Source of the DNA: Duganella sp. CF517
GTDB taxonomy: Bacteria > Pseudomonadota > Gammaproteobacteria > Burkholderiales > Burkholderiaceae_D
NCBI RefSeq assembly: GCF_900110275.1
Contig: NZ_FODC01000002.1
Span: 930,001 to 994,000, forward strand
DNA: 64,000 bases
Reading direction: 5' to 3'
Shown: positions 1-8,362 of the stretch, one piece after another
Numbering within the stretch: position 1 is the first letter of the stretch
Layout: every line of letters begins with the position of its first letter
The notes under the pieces: model-generated
What the model saw: only the letters and a program-made list of their open reading frames with translations
Told to the model about the DNA's origin: nothing
Databases searched by the model: none
Translations under genes and position numbers: made by a program

Positions 1-732
1 GGCATCATCCAGGCCTGGGGCGACTTGAACGACCCCGAGCAAAGCGGCCGCATGATCATCGACTGCAACCTGAATTTGCCGCTGTTGTACTGGGCCAGTG
101 GGCACAGCGGCGACCTGCGCTTCCGCCAGGCCGCCGACCGGCATATCGAAGCGGCGGCGCGCCACATCGTGCGGCCGGACGGCTCGACCTTCCACACCTT
201 CTTCTTCGACACCGCGACCGGGCTGCCCCGCCACGGCAAAACGCACCAGGGCTACGCCGACGACTCGTGCTGGGCGCGCGGCCAGGCATGGGGCATCTCC
301 GGCTTCCCGCTGGTGTTCCGCCACAATGGCGACACGCGTTTGCTAGACCTGTCCAAGGTGCTGGCCAACTACTATCTGAACCGCTTGCCGGAAGACGGCA
401 TTTGCTACTGGGATTTGATTTTCACGTCGGGCGGCGAGGAGCGCGACAGCTCGGCCGCCGCCATCGCCGCCTGCGGCCTGCTGGAGCTGGCCAAGAACCT
501 GCCGCTGCTCGACCCGCTGCGCGCCGATTACGAGGCCGCCGCCCTGCGCACCGTGGGCCAGCTGTCCGAGCACTATGCCAATACGGACGGCGCGCCGGGC
601 GGCGGGCTGCTGCGGCACGCGGTCTATCACAAGCCGCACCGCATCGGCATCGACGAGAGCTGCATCTGGGGCGACTACTTCTATTTCGAATCCCTGGTGC
701 GCCTGAGCCGCACGTGGGAACCTTACTGGTAA
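1..732 (+). CDS. Glycoside hydrolase family 88, unsaturated glucuronyl hydrolase (3' part)
   Basis: The frame is open from base 1 with no start codon, so the gene begins before the window; about 243 C-terminal residues are present, against roughly 370-400 for the family. Family GH88 enzymes hydrate and cleave the unsaturated uronic acid that polysaccharide lyases leave at the non-reducing end. The visible family blocks are the (alpha/alpha)6-barrel segments DDSCWARGQAWGISGF, RDSSAAAIAACGLLEL and, near the end, DESCIWGDYFYFESL. No signal peptide can be judged because the N-terminus is missing. The next gene follows after 9 bases and is probably co-transcribed, so this may be the end of a polysaccharide-utilisation operon that lies upstream. 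Confidence 0.88.
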   Translation, partial: GIIQAWGDLNDPEQSGRMIIDCNLNLPLLYWASGHSGDLRFRQAADRHIEAAARHIVRPDGSTFHTFFFDTATGLPRHGKTHQGYADDSCWARGQAWGISGFPLVFRHNGDTRLLDLSKVLANYYLNRLPEDGICYWDLIFTSGGEERDSSAAAIAACGLLELAKNLPLLDPLRADYEAAALRTVGQLSEHYANTDGAPGGGLLRHAVYHKPHRIGIDESCIWGDYFYFESLVRLSRTWEPYW

Positions 733-741
733 CGAGGACAT

Positions 742-1557
742 ATGACATTGACACATAGACTGCTCGCCATCGACGAAGGCCGCCAGCACATCTCGCTGAT
801 CGACACCACGCGCGCGGGCGCGGTATGGTCGCGCGACCTGGCCGACTTTCCGCTGGCGCGCGACATGCAGCGCCTTGACGACGACCGCGTTATGATCGGC
901 TTCGAGCGGGGATTCCTCGAGCTGCGGATCGGCACCGGCGAAGTGCTGGCCGCGTGCGACCGCTGGAGCGACGTCACCTCCGTGCGCCGGCTGGACGATG
1001 GCTCGACCCTGGTGACGGGCCACAACCTCGATGGCACCGGCGGCATCAACGTGCTGACGTTGGACCGCGATTTCACGCTGACACACACGGCCCGCCGCGA
1101 CGGCGACTACATCCGGCTGATGCGGCGCACTGCCGCCGGCGGCTATCTGCTATGCATGAACGATCACATCCTGGAAACCGACGGCGCGCTCAACGCCGTG
1201 CGCCAATTGCGGGCGCCGGGCTTCGTTCACGCGTGGAAGGCGGAGCAATGCGCGGATGGCACGACGTTGGTCTCGGCCGGCTACGGCGGGTTCATGGCCC
1301 GCTTCGACGCGAAGGGGGAATTGCTCGGCACCTTCGGCGGCGAAGGCGAGGTGCCGGACGACGTCGCGCCGTTTTTCTATGCCACATTCCAGCAGCTGGA
1401 CGACGGACGTCTGATCGTCGCCAACTGGCAAGGCCACGGCCCCGCCAATGGCGGCAAAGGACGGCAACTGCTCGAATTCGACGGCGCCGGCCGCCTGCTC
1501 GGCAGCTGGTCCGACGCGGCAAACATCTCGTCGCTCCAAGGCATCCTGATACTGTAA
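742..1557 (+). CDS. Beta-propeller-like protein of unknown function
   Basis: A 271-aa protein with no signal peptide. It consists of repeated strands with Asp-Gly turns (RLDDGSTLVTGHN, CADGTTLVSAGYGGF, QLDDGRLIVANWQGHG), the pattern of NHL or arylsulfotransferase-like propellers. The start at 742 is preceded by CGAGGA five bases upstream and lies 9 bases after the GH88 stop, so the two genes are probably one transcript and the protein may serve the same sugar pathway. No catalytic motif is recognised. It is followed within 10 bases by a REP-like palindrome. A cytoplasmic lactonase-like or sensor role is possible but not supported by any residue that can be pointed to. Confidence 0.7.
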   Translation: MTLTHRLLAIDEGRQHISLIDTTRAGAVWSRDLADFPLARDMQRLDDDRVMIGFERGFLELRIGTGEVLAACDRWSDVTSVRRLDDGSTLVTGHNLDGTGGINVLTLDRDFTLTHTARRDGDYIRLMRRTAAGGYLLCMNDHILETDGALNAVRQLRAPGFVHAWKAEQCADGTTLVSAGYGGFMARFDAKGELLGTFGGEGEVPDDVAPFFYATFQQLDDGRLIVANWQGHGPANGGKGRQLLEFDGAGRLLGSWSDAANISSLQGILIL

Positions 1558-1566
1558 AAAAACCCC

Positions 1567-1659
1567 GGGGTCAGTGCCGACATTCGGACATTTGGCGAAA
1601 AAAAGGAACTCTTTTTGGACGCAAAAGTTCCCCAATGTCCGAATGTCGGCACTGACCCC
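1567..1659. repeat. REP/REPIN-like inverted repeat, copy 1
   Basis: Two perfect 26-base inverted arms (1567-1592 and 1634-1659) begin with GGGGTCA and end with GACATTCGGACATT. The 41-base centre holds a second small stem, GGAACT (1605-1610) against AGTTCC (1626-1631). The element sits exactly between two convergent genes. A second member with the same outer GGGGTCA and inner GACATTCGGACA blocks but a different middle lies at 60420-60496, so this is a dispersed family and not a one-off terminator. It could still act as a two-way terminator or 3'-end stabiliser. Confidence 0.85.
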
Positions 1660-1681
1660 AATGTTTTTTGGTGTAGCAGGG

Positions 1682-2287
1682 TTATTTCCAGTTATTCCAG
1701 GCCGTGAGGACGGCGTTCGGATATTGCGGCCGCCCTCGGCTGCCGTTGTAACGGCCCAGCGCGAGGTAGAGGTTGCCGCCCTCCATGTCGATGTACATCC
1801 GTAAGATCGCGCAGCCGTAGCGCAAGTTGGTTTGCATGTTGAACAGGGCGCTGCGGTCGCGGTCGCCGATCACGTTGGTCCAGAACGGCATCACTTGCAT
1901 ATACCCGCGCGCGCCCACCAGCGAGACCGCGTATTTGCGGTACGCCGATTCGACCTGGATCAGGCCCAGCACCATGCCCGGCTCCAGCCCGGCGCGGCGC
2001 GATTCGTACCAGACGGTGGCAAGGAACTCGTGGCGGGTTTGCTCGTCGGGCAGCTTGCGCTTGAGGCGCGCCGACATCTGCGCCAGCCAGCCTTCGTAAC
2101 GCAGCCGTTCGGCGTCGTTGCGGAAGGTGATGCGTGGCGGCGTCGCATCCTTGATGCTGTTGGCGAGGGCGACGCGGACCGAATCGGCCAGCGCCTCCTC
2201 CTTCTGATTGCCGGCCTGCGCGGCCGGCGCCGTCATCACTGACAGCGCCAGCGCCAACGCGGCGCCGGCTACACTGCGTTTGCTCAC
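1682..2287 (-). CDS. Lytic transglycosylase, SLT domain, exported
   Basis: A 201-aa murein lytic transglycosylase that cleaves the glycan strands of peptidoglycan in the periplasm. The start is taken at the GTG whose TGA overlap (GTGA, 2284-2287) couples it to the proS stop; this gives [17 protein letters not shown]...AQA, a proper signal peptide of about 28 residues. The frame stays open much further upstream, but that part is only the shadow of proS. The SLT core is clear: [25 protein letters not shown] with the catalytic Glu in VES, followed by [16 protein letters not shown] and the Y/G-rich ALGRYNGS. It lies directly behind proS, as in other betaproteobacteria. The REP-like palindrome follows its stop by about 20 bases. 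Confidence 0.9.
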   Translation of the reverse strand: MSKRSVAGAALALALSVMTAPAAQAGNQKEEALADSVRVALANSIKDATPPRITFRNDAERLRYEGWLAQMSARLKRKLPDEQTRHEFLATVWYESRRAGLEPGMVLGLIQVESAYRKYAVSLVGARGYMQVMPFWTNVIGDRDRSALFNMQTNLRYGCAILRMYIDMEGGNLYLALGRYNGSRGRPQYPNAVLTAWNNWK

Positions 2288-4020
2288 TGCGACATTTTGC
2301 CCTGGATGAAGCTGATCACATCGGCCACCGGCACGGCGGTCGCTTCGGTGTCGCGGCGGCCCTGGTATTCCAGGTTGCCTTCCTTCAGGCCACGGTCGCC
2401 GATCACCACGCGGTGCGGCACGCCGATCAGCTCCCAGTCGGCGAACATGCCGCCCGGACGCAGGCCGCGGTCGTCGAGGATGACGTCGATGCCGGCCGCC
2501 TGCGCGTCGGCGTACAGCTTCTCGGCCGCTTCCTTGACCGCTTCGCTGCGGTCCATGCCCATCGGGCACAGCACCAGTTCGAACGGCGCCAGCGACGTCG
2601 GCCAGATGATGCCCTTGTCGTCGAAGTTCTGCTCGATCGCCGCGCCCAGGATGCGGGTGATGCCGATGCCGTAGCAACCCATCTGCAGCGGCGCCGGCTT
2701 GCCGTTCTCGTCGAGGAAGGTGGCCTTCATCGATTCCGAGTACGCGGTGCCGAGCTGGAACACGTGGCCCACTTCGATGCCGCGCTCGATCGCCAGCACG
2801 CCGTTGCCGTCCGGCGAGGCGTCGCCTTCGACGACGTTGCGCAGGTCGGCGACGATGGCCGGTTCGGCGACGTCGCGGCCCCAGTTGGCGCCGGTGTAGT
2901 GGAAGCCGGCGTCGTTGGCGCCACAAACGAAATCGGCCATGTTGGCGACGGTGCGGTCGGCCACCACGGTGACCGGGGCCTTGGTGCCGATCGGACCCAG
3001 GTAGCCCGGCACGCAGCCGTACACTTCGAGGATTTCCGCCTCGGTCGAGAAGCGGTGGGCGGCCAGGCCGGCCACCTTGCCCATTTTGACTTCGTTGAGC
3101 TCATGGTCGCCGCGCAGCAGCAGCATGAAATACTGTTTGGCGACTTTGCCGTCTTTTTCGGTCTCGACGGTCAGCGCCAGCGTTTTGACGGTCTGCGCCA
3201 GCGGCAGCTTGAGCTGCTCGGCGACCAGCTCGCACTTGGTGGCGTCCGGCGTGGCGACCTTGGTCAGCGCCTGGGCGGCGGCCGGCCGGGTGGCGTTCAG
3301 CGGCAAGGCTTCGGCCGCTTCCATGTTGGCCGCGTAGTCGGAAGTCGGGCAGTAGACGACCGCGTCCTCGCCGGTGCTGGCGATGACGTGGAATTCGTGC
3401 GAACCGGTGCCGCCAATGGCGCCGTTGTCGGCCGCCACGGCGCGGAATTTCAGGCCGAAACGGTTGAAAATGCGCACATAGGCGTCATACATGATCTGGT
3501 ACGACGCCTGCATGCCGGCCAGGTCGCGGTCGAACGAGTACGCGTCCTTCATCGTGAATTCGCGGCCGCGCATCAAGCCGAAGCGCGGACGGCGTTCGTC
3601 GCGGAACTTGGTCTGGATGTGGTAAAAATTCAACGGAAGTTGACGGTACGATTTAATTTCCGAGCGGACAACATCGGTGATGACTTCCTCGGCGGTCGGC
3701 TGGAAGGCGAATTCGCGGCCGTGGCGATCCTTGATGCGGAGCAACTCTGCGCCCATCTTGTCCCAGCGGCCGGTTTCCTGCCACAGCTCGGCCGGCTGGA
3801 TCAGCGGCATCAGCAGCTCAATGGCGGCGGACTTGTTCATCTCTTCGCGGACGATCGCTTCGACCTTGCGGATGACGCGCAGGCCCATCGGCATGTACGT
3901 GTAGATGCCCGAACCCAGGCGCTTGATCATGCCGGCGCGCATCATTAACTGGTGACTGACGATCTCGGCGTCGGAAGGCGCTTCTTTAAGCGTGGAAATA
4001 AAAAAACGTGAGGCGCGCAT
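2284..4020 (-). CDS. proS: Prolyl-tRNA synthetase (bacterial type with editing domain)
   Basis: This 578-aa class II aminoacyl-tRNA synthetase charges tRNA-Pro in the cytoplasm. The N-terminal catalytic core shows [19 protein letters not shown] and the motif 2 region [26 protein letters not shown]. The roughly 180-residue insertion that deacylates Ala-tRNA-Pro follows (about residues 225-400). Motif 3 is [17 protein letters not shown], and an anticodon-binding domain closes the protein with [29 protein letters not shown]. Length and domain order match the E. coli type. The stop overlaps the GTG start of the lytic transglycosylase by 4 bases. It is transcribed divergently from rppH across about 200 bases. 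Confidence 0.98.
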   Translation of the reverse strand: MRASRFFISTLKEAPSDAEIVSHQLMMRAGMIKRLGSGIYTYMPMGLRVIRKVEAIVREEMNKSAAIELLMPLIQPAELWQETGRWDKMGAELLRIKDRHGREFAFQPTAEEVITDVVRSEIKSYRQLPLNFYHIQTKFRDERRPRFGLMRGREFTMKDAYSFDRDLAGMQASYQIMYDAYVRIFNRFGLKFRAVAADNGAIGGTGSHEFHVIASTGEDAVVYCPTSDYAANMEAAEALPLNATRPAAAQALTKVATPDATKCELVAEQLKLPLAQTVKTLALTVETEKDGKVAKQYFMLLLRGDHELNEVKMGKVAGLAAHRFSTEAEILEVYGCVPGYLGPIGTKAPVTVVADRTVANMADFVCGANDAGFHYTGANWGRDVAEPAIVADLRNVVEGDASPDGNGVLAIERGIEVGHVFQLGTAYSESMKATFLDENGKPAPLQMGCYGIGITRILGAAIEQNFDDKGIIWPTSLAPFELVLCPMGMDRSEAVKEAAEKLYADAQAAGIDVILDDRGLRPGGMFADWELIGVPHRVVIGDRGLKEGNLEYQGRRDTEATAVPVADVISFIQGKMSQ

Positions 4021-4222
4021 ACGGTGAATTCTTTTTAAAAAGAGAGAGTTATAATCAACCTAATTTTAAAGGATTAGCTGGCTGATGCGTCCATACTTTA
4101 TACAAATGCGTTCAATAGATGGCCCTTCGACCGTTTTCGTACCCCGAAAACCCAGCCGAAGAGTCTTTTTATGGGCAAAAATATAAGCAGGGAGCTCAGT
4201 CGCAGAAAGTTTGAGGTGCAAT
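4021..4222. promoter_or_regulatory. Divergent promoter region between proS and rppH
   Basis: This AT-rich gap contrasts with the GC-rich surroundings. A perfect TATAAT lies at 4050-4055 on the plus strand, but no good -35 hexamer sits 16-18 bases upstream of it. The same stretch reads TTATAAC on the minus strand and could serve proS. The assignment to either gene is a guess from position. Confidence 0.35.
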
Positions 4223-4870
4223 ATGCTCGATCGGGAGGGGTTTCGGCCCAACGTCGGCATCATCCTGCTCAACGCGCAGAACGAGGTGTGGTGGGGCAAA
4301 CGCGTGCGCGAGCATTCGTGGCAGTTTCCGCAAGGTGGCATCAAATATGGAGAAACGCCTGAGCAGGCGATGTACCGGGAGTTGGAGGAAGAGATCGGCC
4401 TGCGGGCCGAACATGTGAAAATCGTCGGCCGCACGCGCGACTGGCTGCGCTATGAGGTGCCGGATCATTTCATCAAGCGGGAAATCCGCGGACATTACCG
4501 TGGCCAGAAGCAGATTTGGTTCCTGCTGCGCATGTGCGCGCGCGACAACGACGTCAATCTGCGGCTGACGGACCATCCGGAATTCGACGCCTGGCGCTGG
4601 CACGAGTACTGGGTGCCGCTTGACGTGGTGATCGAATTCAAGCGCGACGTCTACCAGCGCGCGCTACAGGAGCTGTCGCGCTTCCTGACGTGGCCGGCCA
4701 ACGGCCACGAGCGGCGCCAGCACGGCTCGCGCTACCTGCGCCAGCCGCACGCGCCGCGTCCGAACCCGGAACCGCCGGGATCGGCCTGCGCACCGGCCGA
4801 GGCGGTATCGACGGCCACCGTGGCCGCCGTCGCCGCCGGACCGGACGAGCCGGTCAAAAGCGACAGCTGA
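4223..4870 (+). CDS. rppH: RNA pyrophosphohydrolase, Nudix family, with C-terminal extension
   Basis: The enzyme removes pyrophosphate from the 5' end of triphosphorylated mRNA and so starts its decay. The start at 4223 ([17 protein letters not shown]) has GAGGTG five bases upstream; a TTG four codons earlier is less likely. The Nudix box is complete: [23 protein letters not shown]. The family motifs [18 protein letters not shown] and [11 protein letters not shown] are also present. The protein has 215 residues; the last 55 or so, from about residue 160, form an Ala/Pro/Gly-rich tail ([17 protein letters not shown]) that the E. coli enzyme lacks. Similar disordered tails are common in betaproteobacterial RppH. 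A strong terminator follows 38 bases after the stop. Confidence 0.95.
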   Translation: MLDREGFRPNVGIILLNAQNEVWWGKRVREHSWQFPQGGIKYGETPEQAMYRELEEEIGLRAEHVKIVGRTRDWLRYEVPDHFIKREIRGHYRGQKQIWFLLRMCARDNDVNLRLTDHPEFDAWRWHEYWVPLDVVIEFKRDVYQRALQELSRFLTWPANGHERRQHGSRYLRQPHAPRPNPEPPGSACAPAEAVSTATVAAVAAGPDEPVKSDS

Positions 4871-4908
4871 GCAGTTAGCGAGACGGCAACAAGCGGGCAA
4901 TAAAAAAG

Positions 4909-4939
4909 GCGGGACAGGCACACTGTCCCGCTTTTTTTT
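4909..4939 (+). terminator. Rho-independent terminator after rppH
   Basis: A nine-base perfect stem (GCGGGACAG / CTGTCCCGC) with a five-base loop is followed by eight T (4932-4939). It is preceded by six A, so it could work weakly in both directions. Confidence 0.9.
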
Positions 4940-4960
4940 CGCCGGAGGTACAATGGCGGC

Positions 4961-5389
4961 ATGTTCAATCCATCATCCGACGACGTCCGCCGCTTCTTTT
5001 GCGAGGCCTACCGCAAGCAGCGGGCCAACGAAATCCTGACACCGCTCGAGGCGATGGCGGCCGACTGGGCGCGCCACCACCCCGAATACCACGACGTGCT
5101 GGCCGACGTCGACACCGCGCTGTCGCGCGACTACTCGGTGGAAGGCGCGCAAGCCAATCCCTTCCTGCACCTGTCGATGCACCTGTCGATCGACGAGCAG
5201 ATCTCGATCGACCAGCCGCGCGGCATCCGCGACGCCGCCACCGCCCTGACGCTAAAACTCGACTCCGCCCACGATGCGCAGCACGAAATCATGGAATGCC
5301 TGGGCGAAATGATCTGGAACGCCCAGCGCACCGGCACCCCGCCGGATGGCGACGCCTACATCGAAGCGGTCAAACGCCGCATCAGATAA
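4961..5389 (+). CDS. DUF1841 family protein
   Basis: A 142-aa cytoplasmic protein of the DUF1841 family, which is found mainly in beta- and gammaproteobacteria and has no assigned function. The family signature is the opening MFNPSSDDVRRFFCEAYRK and the block NPFLHLSMHLSIDEQISIDQPRGIR. The chosen start is the one that restores this N-terminus. GGAGGT lies at 4943-4948, rather far (12 bases) upstream of it, and an earlier out-of-frame ATG at 4953 lies between. Its position between rppH and mqo, bounded by terminators on both sides, makes it a single-gene unit. Confidence 0.9.
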   Translation: MFNPSSDDVRRFFCEAYRKQRANEILTPLEAMAADWARHHPEYHDVLADVDTALSRDYSVEGAQANPFLHLSMHLSIDEQISIDQPRGIRDAATALTLKLDSAHDAQHEIMECLGEMIWNAQRTGTPPDGDAYIEAVKRRIR

Positions 5390-5405
5390 TCAACCCCGCA
5401 TGAAA

Positions 5406-5428
5406 AAAGCCACGCATTGCGTGGCTTT
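5406..5428. terminator. Bidirectional terminator between DUF1841 gene and mqo
   Basis: A perfect ten-base stem AAAGCCACGC / GCGTGGCTTT with loop ATT lies between convergent genes. T-rich sequence follows on the plus strand (TTTCGTTTTT) and six A precede it, which gives a T run on the minus strand. The same stem recurs at 7383-7405, on the other side of mqo. Confidence 0.85.
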
Positions 5429-5449
5429 CGTTTTTGCGGCGGGCCGCTT

Positions 5450-7057
5450 TTACTTGGCGGCGGTTTGCGCCGGCGCGGCGGCGACGGCCGGCTCGTCCAG
5501 GGTGAACGCCTTCAGGCCGAGGATGTCGCTGCTGTAGTGGCGGATCTTGTTCGCCAGGACCGGATCGCTGTTGAGCTTGTGACCGTAGGACGGCACCATG
5601 GCCTTCATCTTCGCGTCCCATTCCGGCGTGGCCAGCTTGGCCTTGAACGCGGTTTGCAGCACTTTGATCATGATCGGCGGCGCGGTCGAGGCGCCAGGCG
5701 ACGCGCCCAGCAGCGCGACGATGCTGCCGTCGGCCGAACCGACCACTTCCGTACCGAATTGCAGCAGGCCGCCTTTTTCGGGGTCGTCCTTGACGATCTG
5801 CACGCGCTGGCCGGCGTTTTGCAGCGTCCAGTCTTCCAGCTTGGCGGTCGGCAGGTACTCTTTCAGCGCGGCCAGGCGGTCTTCAGGCGAATTCATCACT
5901 TGGCCGATCAGGTACTTGGTCAGCGGAATGTTGTCGTAGCCGGCTTGCAGCATCGGGCGCACGTTGCCGCCGTCGATCGAGGCCGGCAGGTCGATCCACG
6001 AGCCGTTTTTCAGGAACTTGGTCGAGAACGTGGCGAACGGGCCGAACAGCAGCGCTTTCTTGCCGTCGATGATGCGGGTGTCCAGGTGCGGCACCGACAT
6101 CGGCGGCGAGCCGACCGAGGCCTTGCCGTACACCTTGGCCGCGTGCTGGTCGATCAACGCCTGGTTGGTGGTGACCAGCCATTGGCCGCCGACCGGTACG
6201 CCGCCGTAGCCCTTGGCTTCCGGGATGCCCGATTTTTCCAGCAGCGGCAGCGAACCGCCGCCGGCGCCGATGAACACGAACTTGGCGCGCACGGTCTTGA
6301 CCGAGTCGTCGGCCAGGTTCTTGACGGTGACGTTCCAGTTGCCGTCGACGCCGCGCTTGATGTCTTCGACCTGGTGGCGCAGGTTCAGGGTGGTGCCGTG
6401 GGTGTCGGTCAGGTGCTTGACCAGCGCGCGGGTCAGGTTGCCGAAATTGACGTCGGTGCCGATCTCCATGCGGGTGGCGGCCACTTTCTGGCCCTTGTCG
6501 CGGCCGGTCATGATCAGCGGCGCCCATTGCTGGATGACGGCCGGATCTTCCGAGTACAGCATGCCCTTGAACAGGTTTTCCTTCTGCAGCGCGGCATAGC
6601 GTTTGCGCAGGAAATTGATGTTGTCGTCGCCCCAGACAAAGGCCATGTGCGGCACGTTGTTGATGAAGGTTTGCGGCGCGCCGATGTACTTGTTCTTGAC
6701 CTGGTAGGCCCAGAACTGCTTGGAAATCTCGAACTGCTCGTTGATTTCGACCGCTTTCTTGGTCTCGATGTGGCCGTCGGCCGCTTCCGGCGTGTAGTTC
6801 AGCTCGGCGAACGCCGAGTGGCCGGTGCCGGCGTTGTTCATCGCGTCGGAACTCTCGGCGGCGACCGAATCCATGCGCTCGTAGATGGCCATGGTCAGGG
6901 TCGGGTCCATTTCCTTGAGCATCGCGCCCAGGGTCGCGCTCATGGTGCCGGCGCCGACCAGCAGCACGTCGACCGGTTTGTCGGCCGAGGGCGCCGGCGA
7001 TTTGCTACATGCCGCCAGGATCAGGCACGACATCAAAATTACAAGTGACTTACGCAT
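5450..7057 (-). CDS. mqo: Malate:quinone oxidoreductase with lipoprotein-type N-terminus
   Basis: FAD-dependent enzyme oxidising L-malate to oxaloacetate and passing electrons to quinone, bypassing NAD-malate dehydrogenase in the TCA cycle. The FAD-binding fold is VDVLLVGAGTMSATLGAML; other family blocks are NNAGTGHSAFAELNYTPE, WGDDNINFLRKRYAAL, FVFIGAGGGSLPLLEKSGIPEAKGY and LLGASPGAST. The start at 7057 has GGAG six bases upstream; an in-frame ATG four codons earlier has no such site. With it the protein has 535 residues and begins MRKSLVILMSCLILAACSKS, with a textbook lipobox (L14-A15-A16-C17). Most Mqo proteins have no export signal and sit on the cytoplasmic face of the membrane, so this is odd. 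Confidence 0.93.
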   Translation of the reverse strand: MRKSLVILMSCLILAACSKSPAPSADKPVDVLLVGAGTMSATLGAMLKEMDPTLTMAIYERMDSVAAESSDAMNNAGTGHSAFAELNYTPEAADGHIETKKAVEINEQFEISKQFWAYQVKNKYIGAPQTFINNVPHMAFVWGDDNINFLRKRYAALQKENLFKGMLYSEDPAVIQQWAPLIMTGRDKGQKVAATRMEIGTDVNFGNLTRALVKHLTDTHGTTLNLRHQVEDIKRGVDGNWNVTVKNLADDSVKTVRAKFVFIGAGGGSLPLLEKSGIPEAKGYGGVPVGGQWLVTTNQALIDQHAAKVYGKASVGSPPMSVPHLDTRIIDGKKALLFGPFATFSTKFLKNGSWIDLPASIDGGNVRPMLQAGYDNIPLTKYLIGQVMNSPEDRLAALKEYLPTAKLEDWTLQNAGQRVQIVKDDPEKGGLLQFGTEVVGSADGSIVALLGASPGASTAPPIMIKVLQTAFKAKLATPEWDAKMKAMVPSYGHKLNSDPVLANKIRHYSSDILGLKAFTLDEPAVAAAPAQTAAK

Positions 7058-7382
7058 ACGTAACTCCATTCATAGGTACCGACTGTATTCGGGACTGGCG
7101 TTGCCGGCCATCCCACGCGCCGAGGGCGCCGGGAAGTGGCATTCGAAGGTGGCTGGTCGTCCTTGGCGGTGACTGCGCGGACGAAGAGGGTGACGGCTGC
7201 CGATGCTTGCCCAGTGCTGAGTGGCGGCGAAAACCGGCAACAGAATTGGGCGAGTGTCCATAGATATTATCAAGAAAGAGGATTTTAGCAGCGCGAAGTT
7301 GGCGCCAGATGAGGGATAACACTTAAGGAAGGCGGAAGAAACTACGTAGACGGACACAAAAAAACCAGCCAAAAGATACAAA
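7058..7382. other. Long upstream region of mqo, no gene seen
   Basis: About 325 bases without a credible gene. A minus-strand frame from 7322 to 7050 is open but has no Shine-Dalgarno sequence, no family likeness and runs into the mqo start, so it is not called. The region must hold the mqo promoter; AT-rich sequence around 7259-7290 is the likeliest place, but no convincing -35/-10 pair was found. Confidence 0.5.
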
Positions 7383-7406
7383 AAAGCCACGCAACGCGTG
7401 GCTTTT
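7380..7406 (-). terminator. Terminator of the cytochrome c pair
   Basis: Stem AAAGCCACGC / GCGTGGCTTT with loop AAC (7383-7405), preceded on the plus strand by a run of A that becomes a T run when read on the minus strand. It lies about 40 bases beyond the stop of the second cytochrome gene. The stem is identical to that of the terminator at 5406-5428. Confidence 0.85.
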
Positions 7407-7444
7407 CGGGGCGAAACGAGGTCGACGCCGGGCGGCCCGGCGGT

Positions 7445-7786
7445 TTAGCGATGCACCGCCAGGCTGCCCGGCAGGCTGTTGAAATACGCCGCCAGGTCCT
7501 TGATGTCCTGGTTGGTCAGCGGTTTGACCTGGCCGGTCATGATGGCGTTGTTGCGGCCGTTGGCGCCGTCGCCGCGCTTGTAGGAAGTCAGCGCGTGCTG
7601 GATGTAATCCTTGTGCTGGCCAGCCAGCTTCGGATAGCTGGGGTCGATCGGCGAGTTGTAATCCTTGCCATGGCAGGTGAAGCAGCTGTATTTGTCGGCC
7701 ACGGCCTTGCCGGCGGCGACATTGCCGCCGGCGACGGCGGCGAACGACAGGGTGGAGCAAAACAGTGCGGCGATCAGTTTTTTCAT
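7445..7786 (-). CDS. Class I cytochrome c, small periplasmic
   Basis: A 113-aa exported monohaem cytochrome c. The signal peptide is MKKLIAALFCSTLSFAAVA; the haem site is C35-F-T-C-H39 and the likely axial Met is in NNAIMTGQ. The family pattern YPKLAGQHKDYIQHALTSYKRGD is typical of cytochrome c553/c4-type single domains found in pairs. The start at 7786 has GAGGA eight bases upstream; a start five codons earlier would overlap the stop of the preceding gene. It forms an operon with the cytochrome gene just upstream and probably carries electrons to a terminal oxidase. Confidence 0.9.
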   Translation of the reverse strand: MKKLIAALFCSTLSFAAVAGGNVAAGKAVADKYSCFTCHGKDYNSPIDPSYPKLAGQHKDYIQHALTSYKRGDGANGRNNAIMTGQVKPLTNQDIKDLAAYFNSLPGSLAVHR

Positions 7787-7797
7787 AGTGGCGGTCC

Positions 7798-8142
7798 TCA
7801 TTTCGCGGCGGTGCGCGTCTGCTGCGCGTAGAACGCGGCAACATCGGCGATATCCTGGTCCGACAGGCTGGCGGCGATGCCCTTCATGGATGGATGCTTG
7901 CGATCGCCCTTCTTATAGGCCTGCAGCGCGTTTTCAATATACTTGGCCGACTGTCCGCCGATCATCGGCACTTGAAACACTTCCGGGAAGGTGGCTTTGT
8001 AACCCGGAATTCCATGACAACCGATACACATTTCAATCTTGGCCTTGGCGTTCTGGGCGTTGCCGACGATTTCCGCCGCGTTGGCGACCTGGGCGGTCTG
8101 GGCGAGGCCTGCGAGCACGAGAAGTGCGGTGATTTTTTTCAT
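7798..8142 (-). CDS. Class I cytochrome c, small periplasmic
   Basis: A 114-aa exported monohaem cytochrome c, paralogous to the gene that follows it. Signal peptide MKKITALLVLAGLAQTAQVANA; haem site C39-I-G-C-H43; axial Met candidate in HPSMKGIAASL; shared block MIGGQSAKYIENALQAYKKGDR. The stop lies 11 bases before the next start, so both are translated from one mRNA, which ends at the terminator at 7380-7406. Two adjacent single-domain cytochromes like these may act together as a split version of the two-domain cytochrome c4. Confidence 0.9.
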   Translation of the reverse strand: MKKITALLVLAGLAQTAQVANAAEIVGNAQNAKAKIEMCIGCHGIPGYKATFPEVFQVPMIGGQSAKYIENALQAYKKGDRKHPSMKGIAASLSDQDIADVAAFYAQQTRTAAK

Positions 8143-8362
8143 GGTGTTTGCAAGGTAAGTAATCGGATACTACCGCGGATGCAAAACTTGACTTTTGCAC
8201 TATTAGCCTGCGATTCTAACTCAAGAAATTTTTCAAAGCTACACAGAATCATTGCCAGAACAACACACCACAGAGGCCGATTTCGCGGGGCGGCGCCGCA
8301 CCGGCGGCTTCGGTCAATCTCCCCTATACTGGACACATCCCTTTTTCACCGAGACATCACGC
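8143..8362. promoter_or_regulatory. Divergent region between cytochrome pair and moxR-like gene
   Basis: About 220 bases. An imperfect dyad GCAAAA-CTTGAC-TTTTGC occupies 8181-8198 and could be an operator, with TTGACT (8188-8193) inside it as a possible -35 for rightward transcription. No clear -10 follows at the usual distance. No gene is seen here. Confidence 0.3.

Noticed and set aside
2288..2926. N-terminal extension of the lytic transglycosylase frame into proS
   Set aside because: The extra 213 codons are Arg/Gly-rich shadow of proS; the GTG at 2287 overlapping the proS stop gives a normal signal peptide.
7050..7322. 90-codon minus-strand frame between mqo and the cytochromes
   Set aside because: No Shine-Dalgarno sequence, no likeness, and it overlaps the mqo start; more likely the mqo leader.
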